From Malaciobacter molluscorum LMG 25693 (GTDB lineage Bacteria; Campylobacterota; Campylobacteria; Campylobacterales; Arcobacteraceae): a stretch of DNA of 64,000 bases. Positions 54,532 to 63,580 of the stretch are shown here, in pieces; position 1 is the stretch's first letter; every line of letters begins with the position of its first letter. The translations under genes and the position numbers were made by a program. The notes below the pieces were generated by a model. The model searched no databases and was not told the origin of the DNA. It saw nothing but the letters and a program-made list of their open reading frames with translations. Location of the stretch: assembly GCF_003544935.1 (NCBI RefSeq), contig NZ_CP032098.1:2170001-2234000 (forward strand), in the 5' to 3' direction.

Positions 54532-56637
54532 TTATCCATTTCTTTTTTTGATGATTTCATCAGATACATTTTTTGGTACTTCTAAATAAGAATCAAATAA
54601 CATAGAGTATGTTGCTCTACCTTGAGACATTGATCTTAAGTCAGTTGAGTAACCGAACATTTCAGATAATGGAATCATTGCAGTAACTAGTTTAACACCA
54701 GCTCTATCATCCATAGATTGAACTTGTCCTCTTCTTTTATTACAATCACCAATAACATCTCCCATATATTCTTCAGGAGTTTCAATTTCAACTTTCATAA
54801 TTGGTTCTAAAATAACAGCTTGCGCAGCAGCACTTCTACAACCTTGTTTGAATCCCATAGAAGCAGCAAGTTTAAATGCCATTTCAGATGAGTCAACGTC
54901 GTGGTAAGAACCATCATATAATGTAACTTCAATATCTACCATTGGATAACCAGCTAAGATACCACCAGCCATTGCTTCTTCACAACCTTTTTGAACTGCA
55001 GGAATATACTCTTTTGGTACAACCCCACCTTTAATTTCATTGTTGAATTTAAAGTTTTCTTCTGAACCAACTAATGGTTTAATGTCTAAATAAACATGAC
55101 CATATTGACCTTTACCACCTGATTGTTTAGCATATTTATATTCTTGCTTAACAGGGTTTTTAATAGTCTCTCTATATGCAACTTGAGGAGCACCAACTTC
55201 AGCTTCAACTTTGAATTCTCTTTTCATTCTATCTACAAGAATTTCAAGGTGTAATTCACCCATTCCTGAAATAATAGTTTGACCAGATTCTTCATCAGTT
55301 GCAACTCTAAATGATGGATCTTCTTCAGCAAGTTTACCTAATGCAATACCCATTTTTTCTTGGTCAGCTTTTGTTTTTGGTTCAACCGCAACAGAAATAA
55401 CTGGTTCTGGGAATTCCATTCTTTCTAAAATAACAGGATCTTTTTCAGATGCTAATGTATCACCAGTAATAGTTGATTTAAGACCAACTACAGCACCGAT
55501 TTCACCAGCATATAATTCTGAAACTTCTTCTCTATTATTTGCATGCATTTTAAGTAATCTTCCGATTCTTTCTTTTTTCATTTTTGTTGAGTTCATAACA
55601 TAAGTACCAGATTGTAACTGTCCTCTATAAACTCTTGTAAATGTTAATTGTCCAACAAATGGATCAGTCATAATTTTAAATGCTAATGCTGCAACTTCAC
55701 CTTCATCAGAAGAAGGAACGATAACAGCTTCACCATCTTGAGTTTCACCTCTAATATCAGCAACTTCTGTTGGAGCAGGTAAATACATTGCAACAGCGTC
55801 AAGTAAAGTTTGAACACCTTTATTTTTAAATGCAGTACCACAAGTCATTGGAGTAATAGTCATTGCTAAACAACCAGCTTTAAGACCTGCAACGATTTCT
55901 TCTTCTGATAATTCACCTTCTTCAAAGTATTTTTCCATTAACTCTTCTGAAGATTCAGCAGCAGCTTCAATCATTCTTTCTCTATACTCTTCTGCTTTAT
56001 CCATCATATCTGCTGGAATTTCTTCTACATGGTAATGAGAACCCATTGCTGCATCATCATCCCATACAATAGCTTTCATTTGAACTAAATCAATAACACC
56101 TTTGAAATTCTCTTCAGCACCAATTGGTAATTGAATTGGAACAGGATTAGCTTTTAATCTCTCTTTTACTTGTTTTTCAACATTATAAAAATCTGCACCA
56201 GTTCTATCCATTTTATTAACGAATATCATTCTTGGTACTCTATATTTGTTTGCTTGTCTCCAAACAGTTTCAGATTGTGGTTGAACCCCACCTACTGAAC
56301 AAAATACTGCAACAGCACCATCAAGAACTCTCATAGATCTTTCAACTTCAATTGTAAAGTCAACGTGACCTGGAGTGTCAATAATGTTTACTTGTAGTCT
56401 TTCGTTAGTTTTTGGGTGTGGCCAGAAACAAGTTGTTGCAGCAGAAGTAATTGTAATACCTCTTTCTTGCTCTTGTTCCATCCAGTCCATAGTTGCAGCA
56501 CCTTCATGTACCTCACCAATTTTGTGAGATACACCAGTATAGAATAAAATTCTTTCTGTAGTAGTTGTCTTACCTGCATCAATATGTGCTGCAATACCAA
56601 TATTTCTAACTCTGTTAAGTGGTGTTTTTCTAGCCAT
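54532..56637 (-). CDS. fusA: Elongation factor G
   Basis: 701 residues. G1 [17 protein letters not shown]3 [10 protein letters not shown]4 NKMDR are intact, followed by domains II-V with the usual [18 protein letters not shown] and [17 protein letters not shown]. Catalyses ribosome translocation. Nine bases after rpsG, in the usual str order. Confidence 0.98.
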   Translation of the reverse strand: MARKTPLNRVRNIGIAAHIDAGKTTTTERILFYTGVSHKIGEVHEGAATMDWMEQEQERGITITSAATTCFWPHPKTNERLQVNIIDTPGHVDFTIEVERSMRVLDGAVAVFCSVGGVQPQSETVWRQANKYRVPRMIFVNKMDRTGADFYNVEKQVKERLKANPVPIQLPIGAEENFKGVIDLVQMKAIVWDDDAAMGSHYHVEEIPADMMDKAEEYRERMIEAAAESSEELMEKYFEEGELSEEEIVAGLKAGCLAMTITPMTCGTAFKNKGVQTLLDAVAMYLPAPTEVADIRGETQDGEAVIVPSSDEGEVAALAFKIMTDPFVGQLTFTRVYRGQLQSGTYVMNSTKMKKERIGRLLKMHANNREEVSELYAGEIGAVVGLKSTITGDTLASEKDPVILERMEFPEPVISVAVEPKTKADQEKMGIALGKLAEEDPSFRVATDEESGQTIISGMGELHLEILVDRMKREFKVEAEVGAPQVAYRETIKNPVKQEYKYAKQSGGKGQYGHVYLDIKPLVGSEENFKFNNEIKGGVVPKEYIPAVQKGCEEAMAGGILAGYPMVDIEVTLYDGSYHDVDSSEMAFKLAASMGFKQGCRSAAAQAVILEPIMKVEIETPEEYMGDVIGDCNKRRGQVQSMDDRAGVKLVTAMIPLSEMFGYSTDLRSMSQGRATYSMLFDSYLEVPKNVSDEIIKKRNG

Positions 56638-56646
56638 AAATAATTC

Positions 56647-57126
<480 letters not shown>

Positions 57127-57130
57127 CTAC

Positions 57131-57505
57131 TTATTTCTTAGGTCTTTTAGTACCATATTTAGATCTTGCAACAGTTCTGTTTGCAACACCAGCTGTATCT
57201 AAAGCACCTCTAACGATGTGATACTTAACCCCAGGTAAATCCTTAACTCTTCCCCCTCTAACTAATACGATAGAGTGTTCTTGCAAGTTGTGACCCTCAC
57301 CACCGATATATGAAATAACTTCAAATCCAGTTGTTAATCTAACTTTTGCAACTTTTCTTAAAGCCGAGTTAGGTTTTTTTGGAGTTGTTGTATATACTCT
57401 TGTACATACTCCTCTTCTTTGTGGACATTTGTCTAATGCTGGTGATTTAGATTTTTTAATCACCTTTTTTCGCTCTTTTCTAATAAGCTGATTAATAGTA
57501 GGCAT
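57131..57505 (-). CDS. rpsL: 30S ribosomal protein S12
   Basis: 124 residues, complete S12 with QLIRKERKK, the [17 protein letters not shown] loop (unmodified lysine in PKKPNS, the wild-type form for streptomycin) and [18 protein letters not shown]. First gene of the str operon. A TATAAT lies about 130 bases upstream, leaving a long leader. Confidence 0.98.
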   Translation of the reverse strand: MPTINQLIRKERKKVIKKSKSPALDKCPQRRGVCTRVYTTTPKKPNSALRKVAKVRLTTGFEVISYIGGEGHNLQEHSIVLVRGGRVKDLPGVKYHIVRGALDTAGVANRTVARSKYGTKRPKK

Positions 57506-57632
57506 TCTTTCCCTTTATTTAAATTGGTTTGAGCAATTAAAGCAATGCTCATGCTTCTCGCTTGTCTTCAACACAAAGTTGAAACGATACTACCATTCTA
57601 GGAAACATGTAAGTTTTCTAAAAAAGTTCGTG
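57506..57632 (-). promoter_or_regulatory. Structured leader of the str operon
   Basis: About 120 bases between the predicted start of transcription and the rpsL ATG, and not coding. It contains two small hairpins: GAGCA / TGCTC (around 57530-57550) and TTCAAC / GTTGAA (around 57578-57594). Such leaders can bind S7 or other ribosomal proteins in other bacteria; here this is inference. An AAAGGGAAAGA ribosome site follows. Confidence 0.4.
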
Positions 57633-57638
57633 ATTATA
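57633..57638 (-). promoter_or_regulatory. Putative -10 box of the str operon
   Basis: TATAAT on the minus strand within AAGTATAATCACG, the best -10 match upstream of rpsL. A second T/A-rich box lies just upstream. Confidence 0.55.
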
Positions 57639-57743
57639 CTTAATATAATCTTAAATATGACTTATCTTAAGTACAAATAATATAAGAAGTAAAAAGACGC
57701 AATATGCATACTATATTTTAAGTTAGTAATAAACTATTATTAC

Positions 57744-57767
57744 TATAATTCCCAAAAAATTTATAAT
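57744..57767 (+). promoter_or_regulatory. Putative promoter boxes of the MFS gene
   Basis: Two TATAAT copies, at 57744-57749 and 57762-57767, precede the MFS ATG by 32 and 14 bases. The first is better placed. No strong -35 and no clear ribosome site are visible. Confidence 0.4.
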
Positions 57768-57781
57768 AAAGTAGTTTTAGA

Positions 57782-58948
57782 ATGATGACAAAACAGTTAT
57801 TTCCTTTAGCCTTAGGAGGTTTAGGAATTGGTACAACAGAATTTGTAATAATGGGTCTTTTACCAGATGTAGCAAATGATATAGGTGTTAGTATTCCAAT
57901 TGCAGGACACCTCATATCAGCATATGCATTTGGAGTAGTTATTGGGGCTCCAATTTTAGTAGCACTTAGTGCAAAATTTCCTCCAAAAAATGTTTTAATT
58001 GCTTTTATGCTTTTATTTACATTTTTTAATTTTTTATCAACTATTGCACCTGATTATAATACACTTATGATGACTAGATTTTTGAGTGGTTTACCCCATG
58101 GTGCTTTTTTTGGAGTTGGAACTGTTGTTGCTTCAAAACTAGCAAAAGAAGGAAAATCAGCCCAAGCAATTGCTTCAATGTTTACTGGTCTAACTGTTGC
58201 AAACTTAGCAATGGTTCCATTTGTTACTTATATAGGGCATCATTATCATTGGCGATATGCATTTGCAATTGTTTCTTTAATTGGATTATTTACAATATTA
58301 TTTTTATATAGAAATTTGCCTAAACAAAAAGTTTTAAGAACAGTTACACTTAAAGAAGAATTAGAATTTTTCAAAACAATAAAAGCTTGGCATATACTAT
58401 TAATCGTATCTATTGGTTTTGGAGGATTATTTGCATGGTTTAGTTATATAGCTCCTTTATTAATTAATGTATCAAACTTTGAAGAAGGGAGTATTTCTTA
58501 TATTATGGTTATTGCAGGTGCAGGGATGGTTGTTGGTAATATTTTAGGTGGAGCACTTGCAGATAAGAGAGATCCAATGAAAGTATGTATATTTTTATTA
58601 TCATGCTTAGTTATTGCACTTATTTTAGTATTTTTATTCTCTTCTTCAAAAATTATATCAATTATATTAGTATTTGTTTGTGGAACACTTGCCATATCAA
58701 TGGGTGCACCAATTAACATGGTTATGTTAAATAATGCAAAACACTCAGCAATGTTGGGAGCTGCATTTTTACAAGCTGCATTTAATGTTTCAAACTCTTT
58801 GGGAGCATTTTTTGGAGGACTTCCATTATTTTTTGATTTAGATTATAATTACCCATCATTAGTAGGTGCATTTATGGCTATTATTGGAGTAATTCTATGC
58901 TTATTATTTATCAAAAACTATCAAGAAAAGGATAAATCATTAAACTAA
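57782..58948 (+). CDS. MFS exporter (DHA1/AraJ-like)
   Basis: 388 residues with 12 predicted membrane segments. LALGGLGIGTTEFVIMGLLPDVANDIG and GAPILVALSAKFPPKNVL are the helix 1 and loop 2-3 landmarks of the AraJ/YdhP-type drug:H+ antiporters; SGLPHGAFFGVGTVVASKLA marks helices 4-5. The substrate is unknown. The last codons overlap the proposed start of the following hydrolase by 10 bases, suggesting they are made together. Confidence 0.88.
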   Translation: MMTKQLFPLALGGLGIGTTEFVIMGLLPDVANDIGVSIPIAGHLISAYAFGVVIGAPILVALSAKFPPKNVLIAFMLLFTFFNFLSTIAPDYNTLMMTRFLSGLPHGAFFGVGTVVASKLAKEGKSAQAIASMFTGLTVANLAMVPFVTYIGHHYHWRYAFAIVSLIGLFTILFLYRNLPKQKVLRTVTLKEELEFFKTIKAWHILLIVSIGFGGLFAWFSYIAPLLINVSNFEEGSISYIMVIAGAGMVVGNILGGALADKRDPMKVCIFLLSCLVIALILVFLFSSSKIISIILVFVCGTLAISMGAPINMVMLNNAKHSAMLGAAFLQAAFNVSNSLGAFFGGLPLFFDLDYNYPSLVGAFMAIIGVILCLLFIKNYQEKDKSLN

Positions 58949-59691
58949 AATATAAACAATTAGGAGAAGGTGAAAATATAGTTTTTATTTTACATGAACT
59001 TATGGGAGATTGCAGAAATTATGAACCTTGTATTTCCTATTTAAATACAAAAGAATATAAATATTTTTTTATAGATTTAAGAGGATATGGACTTTCAAAA
59101 GATATTTTAGGTGAGTATAACTGCAAAGAAGCAGTTAATGATATTTTAAATCTTATAAAACAAAAAGAATTAAAAAAAATCACTTTATTAGGTCACTCTA
59201 TGTCTTCTTTAATTGTTCAAAAATTTGCAATAGATTACCAAGAATACCTAAAGAAAATAATTTTAATTACTCCTGTTTTAGCAAGTGGAGTTAAAATAAA
59301 AGAAGAGGATAAACAAAATCTTCTTAATGATATGCAAAATGATAATAAAATAGAAGATATAGTAAAAGCTGCAAATAAAAGATATAACCAAACGTGGAAT
59401 GATTATAGAATAAAATTAGCCTATAGTTCATCAACACTTGAAGCAAGAGTTAATTATATGAAAATGTATCTAGAAGAAGATTTTTCAAATGAAGCTTCAA
59501 ATATAAAAATACCTGTAAAAGTGATAGTTGGAAAATATGATTTTCCAGTTTTTTCTAAAATTGTTATAAAAAAAGAGTTTCAAAAATGGTATAAAGATTT
59601 AGAAATATTTGAAATAGAAGATGCAGGACATTATCCTATGGTTGAAACACCAGTATTATTTGCTTCAAAAATAGAAGAGTTTTGTAAATAA
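58939..59691 (+). CDS. Alpha/beta hydrolase, probable ATT start
   Basis: About 250 residues. Nucleophile elbow GHSMSS (Ser in G-x-S; the usual final Gly is Ser), acid Asp in GKYDFP and His in EDAGHYPM complete the triad. The first in-frame ATG is 59002, but translation upstream to 58939 gives KLKYKQLGEGENIVFILHEL, the natural first strands plus the HGxxG-like oxyanion region of this fold, directly before MGD. The only codons available there are ATT (58939) or ATC (58936), with AAGGA 7 bases upstream. I therefore place the start at ATT; a mutated ATG cannot be excluded. Substrate unknown. Confidence 0.75.
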   Translation: MKLKYKQLGEGENIVFILHELMGDCRNYEPCISYLNTKEYKYFFIDLRGYGLSKDILGEYNCKEAVNDILNLIKQKELKKITLLGHSMSSLIVQKFAIDYQEYLKKIILITPVLASGVKIKEEDKQNLLNDMQNDNKIEDIVKAANKRYNQTWNDYRIKLAYSSSTLEARVNYMKMYLEEDFSNEASNIKIPVKVIVGKYDFPVFSKIVIKKEFQKWYKDLEIFEIEDAGHYPMVETPVLFASKIEEFCK

Positions 59692-59699
59692 CTCTTCTA
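59672..59699. terminator. Terminator between the hydrolase and the DUF234 gene
   Basis: Perfect 10-bp inverted repeat TAGAAGAGTT / AACTCTTCTA with an 8-base loop spanning both convergent gene ends. On the minus strand it is followed by TTTTT, so it ends the DUF234 transcript well. Confidence 0.7.
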
Positions 59700-60575
59700 T
59701 AAAATTAAAGCTTTTAAACTCTTAACAGTAAATAGTCTTAATTGTTCTGATTTTTGAGCTTTTAACTCAGTTGAAAAACCCTCTTTTGAAAAAAGTACAA
59801 CAATATCTGGATTTACATTTAAAGATTCACAACTATCTAAAAATGAATGCAATTGTTTTGTTTTTATTTTTTGATTATTATATTTACATAAAGTAACTAT
59901 TGTTTTATCATCTTTTGTTTTAGCAACTATTTGAATTTCATCATTTGATTCATTCCAAAAGCTTCCAATAGATTTAATATCATCTTTATAAAATTCTTTA
60001 ATATACTCTTGGCAAAGTTGTTCAAAAATCAAATCCATAAATTGCATTTGATGATTACCAAACTTTTCAAAAAATTCATCATAACTATTTTTAGAAATAC
60101 CTCTATATAAAGGTGAAATAAAAGCAAACCAAAATCTTAAAAAAGCAGTTGTAAAAATAAATTTATTATTCTTCTCACTCAATTTTTCTTGTCCAGTAAA
60201 AAGAACAATTGGTTCTATTTTTTTTATTAATCCCATTTCTTCTAAATCAAGCATCGAATTATAATCAAAATCAAACTCCAAATCTGCTCTTTTAAATGTA
60301 GTAGAAACTCTTCCATCCCCCAAAGCAATACCTGATAATAACTTATGATAAATAGAGTCATTATTTGTTATGTTTTCTATATCTTTTTGTATCTTGTCAT
60401 ACTCTTTTAAAATATGCCTTGTTATTAATGTTCCTAGTGGTTTTGTTGTATCAACCTTTATATCAAGTCCACCAAATACTGCAAAATAATTTACTGCTGT
60501 TTGCATATCCTTTGGAGTATTTTTTTCACAAAAGATTTGAAACTGTTCTTTTAATGTTTTTGTTTTTAGTATAAT
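59697..60575 (-). CDS. DUF234-type protein without the ATPase domain
   Basis: 269 residues from ATG 60506, or about 292 from the likely true start. FIFTTAFLRFWFAFISP and the C-terminal restriction-enzyme-like segment (FWNESNDEIQIVAK, then DDKTIVTLCKY) match DUF234, usually the tail of archaeal-type AAA ATPases; the ATPase part is missing here, leaving winged-helix and nuclease-like portions. Upstream of 60506 the frame stays open and reads TLKEQFQIFCEKNTPKDM, which fits the family. AAGGG lies 6 bases before ATT at 60575 (ATA at 60572 is next), while ATG 60506 has its AGGA too close. Function unknown. Confidence 0.7.
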   Translation of the reverse strand: MILKTKTLKEQFQIFCEKNTPKDMQTAVNYFAVFGGLDIKVDTTKPLGTLITRHILKEYDKIQKDIENITNNDSIYHKLLSGIALGDGRVSTTFKRADLEFDFDYNSMLDLEEMGLIKKIEPIVLFTGQEKLSEKNNKFIFTTAFLRFWFAFISPLYRGISKNSYDEFFEKFGNHQMQFMDLIFEQLCQEYIKEFYKDDIKSIGSFWNESNDEIQIVAKTKDDKTIVTLCKYNNQKIKTKQLHSFLDSCESLNVNPDIVVLFSKEGFSTELKAQKSEQLRLFTVKSLKALIL

Positions 60576-60587
60576 TTTAAACCCTTT

Positions 60588-61046
60588 TTATATATTTGCA
60601 CGATATTTTTGAAAAAACATATTTAACTGATTTGCAAAACTTTGTGCATCTTTTTGTGTAAATGGTGCTGGTCCTTTTGTAACTTCACCACTATCTCTTA
60701 TGTCTTGCATTAGATTTCTAATTGCAAGATATTGTTTTATATTATCTTCAGTATATAACTCTCCTCTATGATCAATTGCATGTGCTTTTTTCTCTATTAC
60801 CCTATTTGCTAGTGGAATATCAGCTGTTATTACTAAATCATCACATTTTAATAATTCGACAATTTTATTATCAGCCTCATCTGCACCTTGATTCACTACT
60901 AAGTAGCTAATCAATGAAGATTTACCTATATCTATTTTTTTATTAGCAATAACACAAGTTTTAATTTTTAATTTATTTATTGCTTTAAAAACAATTGGTT
61001 TTAATAAATTAGGAAAAGCATCGCCATCAATATATAAAGTCATCAT
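60588..61046 (-). CDS. DUF188 (YaiI/YqxD) family protein
   Basis: 152 residues. LYIDGDAFPNLLKPIVFKA at the N-terminus, DEADNKIVELLKCDDLVITADIPLA and the C-terminal GPAPFTQKDAQSFANQLN are the UPF0178 signatures; a PIN-like fold is likely. Function not established. Two adjacent ATGs (61046, 61043); it overlaps the YwbE stop by 4 bases. Confidence 0.9.
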   Translation of the reverse strand: MMTLYIDGDAFPNLLKPIVFKAINKLKIKTCVIANKKIDIGKSSLISYLVVNQGADEADNKIVELLKCDDLVITADIPLANRVIEKKAHAIDHRGELYTEDNIKQYLAIRNLMQDIRDSGEVTKGPAPFTQKDAQSFANQLNMFFQKYRANI

Positions 61047-61234
61047 AAAATTTCCTGAACTCTACCTACTTGACCATCTTGCAATCTTACTTTTATTCCA
61101 TGAGGATGAAAAGCTGAATTAGTTAAAATATCTTTAACTACACCTTTTGTAAGTTTTCCACTTCTTTGGTCTTTTTTTAAAACAATATTTACAATTTGTC
61201 CTTGTTTAATATCAAATCTTTTTTTATTATCCAT
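61043..61234 (-). CDS. YwbE-like protein
   Basis: 63 residues, a complete YwbE (DUF2196) protein: IKQGQIVNIVLKKDQRSGKLTKGVVKDIL, then HPHGIKVRLQDGQVGRVQ. Small KOW-like beta fold; function unknown. Sits between the DUF188 gene and an unknown gene, each overlapping or touching. Confidence 0.85.
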   Translation of the reverse strand: MDNKKRFDIKQGQIVNIVLKKDQRSGKLTKGVVKDILTNSAFHPHGIKVRLQDGQVGRVQEIL

Positions 61235-61729
61235 TTATATACTTTTTTTATAAGATATAACTTCTTTTGCAAATGAAATGTTATAAAAAAATACAATTTT
61301 AAATAAAAGTGATATTTTAATATCCTCTTCATTTCTAGAATCAATGATATTTAAAGAAAAACCTTGACCTTCTAGTTCATTTTTTGGTTTTATGTCAATT
61401 AAAACAGGTTTTAATGTCTTCATCATATTGATAGTATTTTTCTTCGCTTTTGGTTTTAATGTCTGTAAAAAATCACTATCTTTTTCTTCTAATTTCATAG
61501 TTTCATATAATAAAACTAAAGTATCTTTATATATTTTTTTATTCCAAGATATTCTACCTTTTGAATAAGGATAAGCAGAACTTTTATTTAATAATGGATT
61601 TTCTTTCTCTTTTTTTATATCTTCTATTAGTTGTAAAAAAAAGTTAATACCACCAAGACTATTTGCAAAATCTATTAGTGTAGTATTTAAATACTCTTTT
61701 GTTTGTTCATCTAAATCTTTAAATTTCAT
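61235..61729 (-). CDS. Unknown protein
   Basis: 164 residues, no signal peptide or clear membrane helix, helical N-terminal half and a beta-containing C-terminus (PVLIDIKPKN, FSLNIIDSRNEEDIKISLLFKIVFFY). No family recognised. It ends one base before the YwbE gene and probably shares its transcript. Confidence 0.6.
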   Translation of the reverse strand: MKFKDLDEQTKEYLNTTLIDFANSLGGINFFLQLIEDIKKEKENPLLNKSSAYPYSKGRISWNKKIYKDTLVLLYETMKLEEKDSDFLQTLKPKAKKNTINMMKTLKPVLIDIKPKNELEGQGFSLNIIDSRNEEDIKISLLFKIVFFYNISFAKEVISYKKSI

Positions 61730-61777
61730 TTTACTCCAATTGTTTTTTAATGAAAGTATATCTAAATGTTTATTGTT

Positions 61778-62704
61778 TTACTTTCTAATTGATGTAGCCG
61801 TTAAAAATATATAGTTTTTACCAGTTAAAGTAACTCTAAATTTTTTTTGTTGGAGATACTTTTTACAAAAAATTGCATCTTTGTATAAAATAGACATTTC
61901 AGGATATGAATAATTTTTTGGTATTGCACCATAAGCCATTACACCATCATACCATCTACAATTGGGAAATCCAAGAATCATTGCTGCATCTTTTTTTAAA
62001 TATTTTTGAACAATATTCATCAAAGTTTCATTAAAATTCAAATTTGAACTTTGTAAAGTTCCAATAGAAATAATTAAATCAAATTGACCTAAATTTAGTT
62101 CATCCAAGTTATTTATATCCCATGCATAAAAACTTACATTACTATTATTATCAAATCTTTTTTTAGCATACTTTATTGCTGTTTTACTATAATCAATTCC
62201 TACAAGTTCTAAATCTTCAAAATTTTCACATAAGTTTTTGATTACTTCAAATTCACTACCACTATTTACCCCAAGATTTAAAACTCTTTTTCTTTTTCCT
62301 ATTTTCACATTTTTCAAACAACTTATATAATTTAATAAAAAATCAGGTTCTTCATTCTTATTAATTCTTGAAAAAGAAGACGTAACTCCATATTTTTCAT
62401 TACTATTTTCGTCTTCATGAAAAGATTTTTGTTTATTTAATTTCTTAAAAGTTATTTCTATTAGCTTTTCATCTATACATTTTGGTAATAACATTTTACA
62501 ATTAAGAATTGAAGCTAAATCTATAAAAGAATACAAACTTCTGTATGTAAACTCCTGATTATCTAAAATAAGTTTTTCTCCTGCATAAACTCCATCTTTT
62601 ATATCTGGATTTAGTGCCAAAAAACTTATTTGTTTTTTTTGTTCTAATTGAGTAAGTAAGGTATTATATATTTCAAACATAGGTTTATTTGAAAAGTCGT
62701 GCAT
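61778..62704 (-). CDS. SAM-dependent methyltransferase
   Basis: 308 residues. The Rossmann methyltransferase core lies at about 140-235: VLNLGVNSGSEFEVI (motif I), LVGIDYSKTAIKYAKKRF (II) and FDLIISIGTLQSS (IV). The N-terminal 130 residues are a variable cap region. Class I methyltransferase; substrate unknown (small molecule, lipid or protein are possible). Confidence 0.78.
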   Translation of the reverse strand: MHDFSNKPMFEIYNTLLTQLEQKKQISFLALNPDIKDGVYAGEKLILDNQEFTYRSLYSFIDLASILNCKMLLPKCIDEKLIEITFKKLNKQKSFHEDENSNEKYGVTSSFSRINKNEEPDFLLNYISCLKNVKIGKRKRVLNLGVNSGSEFEVIKNLCENFEDLELVGIDYSKTAIKYAKKRFDNNSNVSFYAWDINNLDELNLGQFDLIISIGTLQSSNLNFNETLMNIVQKYLKKDAAMILGFPNCRWYDGVMAYGAIPKNYSYPEMSILYKDAIFCKKYLQQKKFRVTLTGKNYIFLTATSIRK

Positions 62705-62744
62705 TTGTTCTCTTTATTTTTTATAGAAATTATATAAAACTTAT

Positions 62745-63503
62745 CTATATTTCAATATTAAAATAATCTCTTAACACCTCTGCTCTATTTTCTAAACTAA
62801 TTTCCCAGACTCTCTTATGATCATCTTTTTTATAAGTCATAGTATCATCAGTTAAAGTTACTCTTCCATTTTCTAAAGCTTTAGTAACTAATAAAGGAGC
62901 ATAATTTGAGAACTGTTTATAATTTTTAGTATTTTCAAATATACCAGAAAAATCACTAACACTTTTTTTCTCTTTTGTAAAAATATATCTTGTTTGCCAA
63001 CCTTTATACTTATGATTAAACATAAGAGCAAACTCTTCTTCATTTATCTTTTTCAATTTATATTCAATATCTTCACTTTTTACAATTTTATCTTCATTTA
63101 AACAAAGAGGAACTCTAACATTTTGTCCGTTTGCTACATCAACTAAATATTGTTTATTATCAATAGTAACTAAAAGTGCTAAATGTGGATAATCTGCACC
63201 AATATAAGTAATATCTTCTACTTTTGCAAATATCATTTGTACATCAAAACCTAAGTTTTTTAATAAATACATAAATAAAGTATTTGATTCATAACAGATT
63301 CCACCACGATAATTACAAACAATTTTTTCATAAATTTTTAGAATATTTACAGAAAATTCTTTTTTAAAAACAAAATCAAGATTTTCATATGGTACATTTA
63401 ATATATAAGCTTCTTGTAGTTTTGTTAGATTATCTAAACTAATATTTATTTTTGAAGGTTTATCAAAAATTTCTATTCTTTTTAATATTTTTTCTATTTC
63501 CAT
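62745..63503 (-). CDS. Arylamine N-acetyltransferase
   Basis: 252 residues. The Cys-His-Asp triad is Cys70 in RGGICYESN, His107 in YPHLALLV and Asp122 in YLVDVANG. VPYENLDFVF near residue 38 is the N-terminal family signature. It transfers acetyl from acetyl-CoA to arylamines or hydrazines. A TATAAT lies 25 bases before the ATG. Rare in this phylum as far as I recall, so possibly acquired. Confidence 0.88.
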   Translation of the reverse strand: MEIEKILKRIEIFDKPSKINISLDNLTKLQEAYILNVPYENLDFVFKKEFSVNILKIYEKIVCNYRGGICYESNTLFMYLLKNLGFDVQMIFAKVEDITYIGADYPHLALLVTIDNKQYLVDVANGQNVRVPLCLNEDKIVKSEDIEYKLKKINEEEFALMFNHKYKGWQTRYIFTKEKKSVSDFSGIFENTKNYKQFSNYAPLLVTKALENGRVTLTDDTMTYKKDDHKRVWEISLENRAEVLRDYFNIEI

Positions 63504-63527
63504 AAAACAACCTTTATTAAAAGTTCT

Positions 63528-63533
63528 ATTATA
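63528..63533 (-). promoter_or_regulatory. Putative -10 box of the N-acetyltransferase gene
   Basis: TATAAT on the minus strand in TTTATATAATAG, 25 bases before the start, with AAAGGTT as the ribosome site. Confidence 0.45.
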
Positions 63534-63580
63534 TAAAGTTGAATAAAAACAAAACTTAAATAAATAAAAATTAAAATTTC

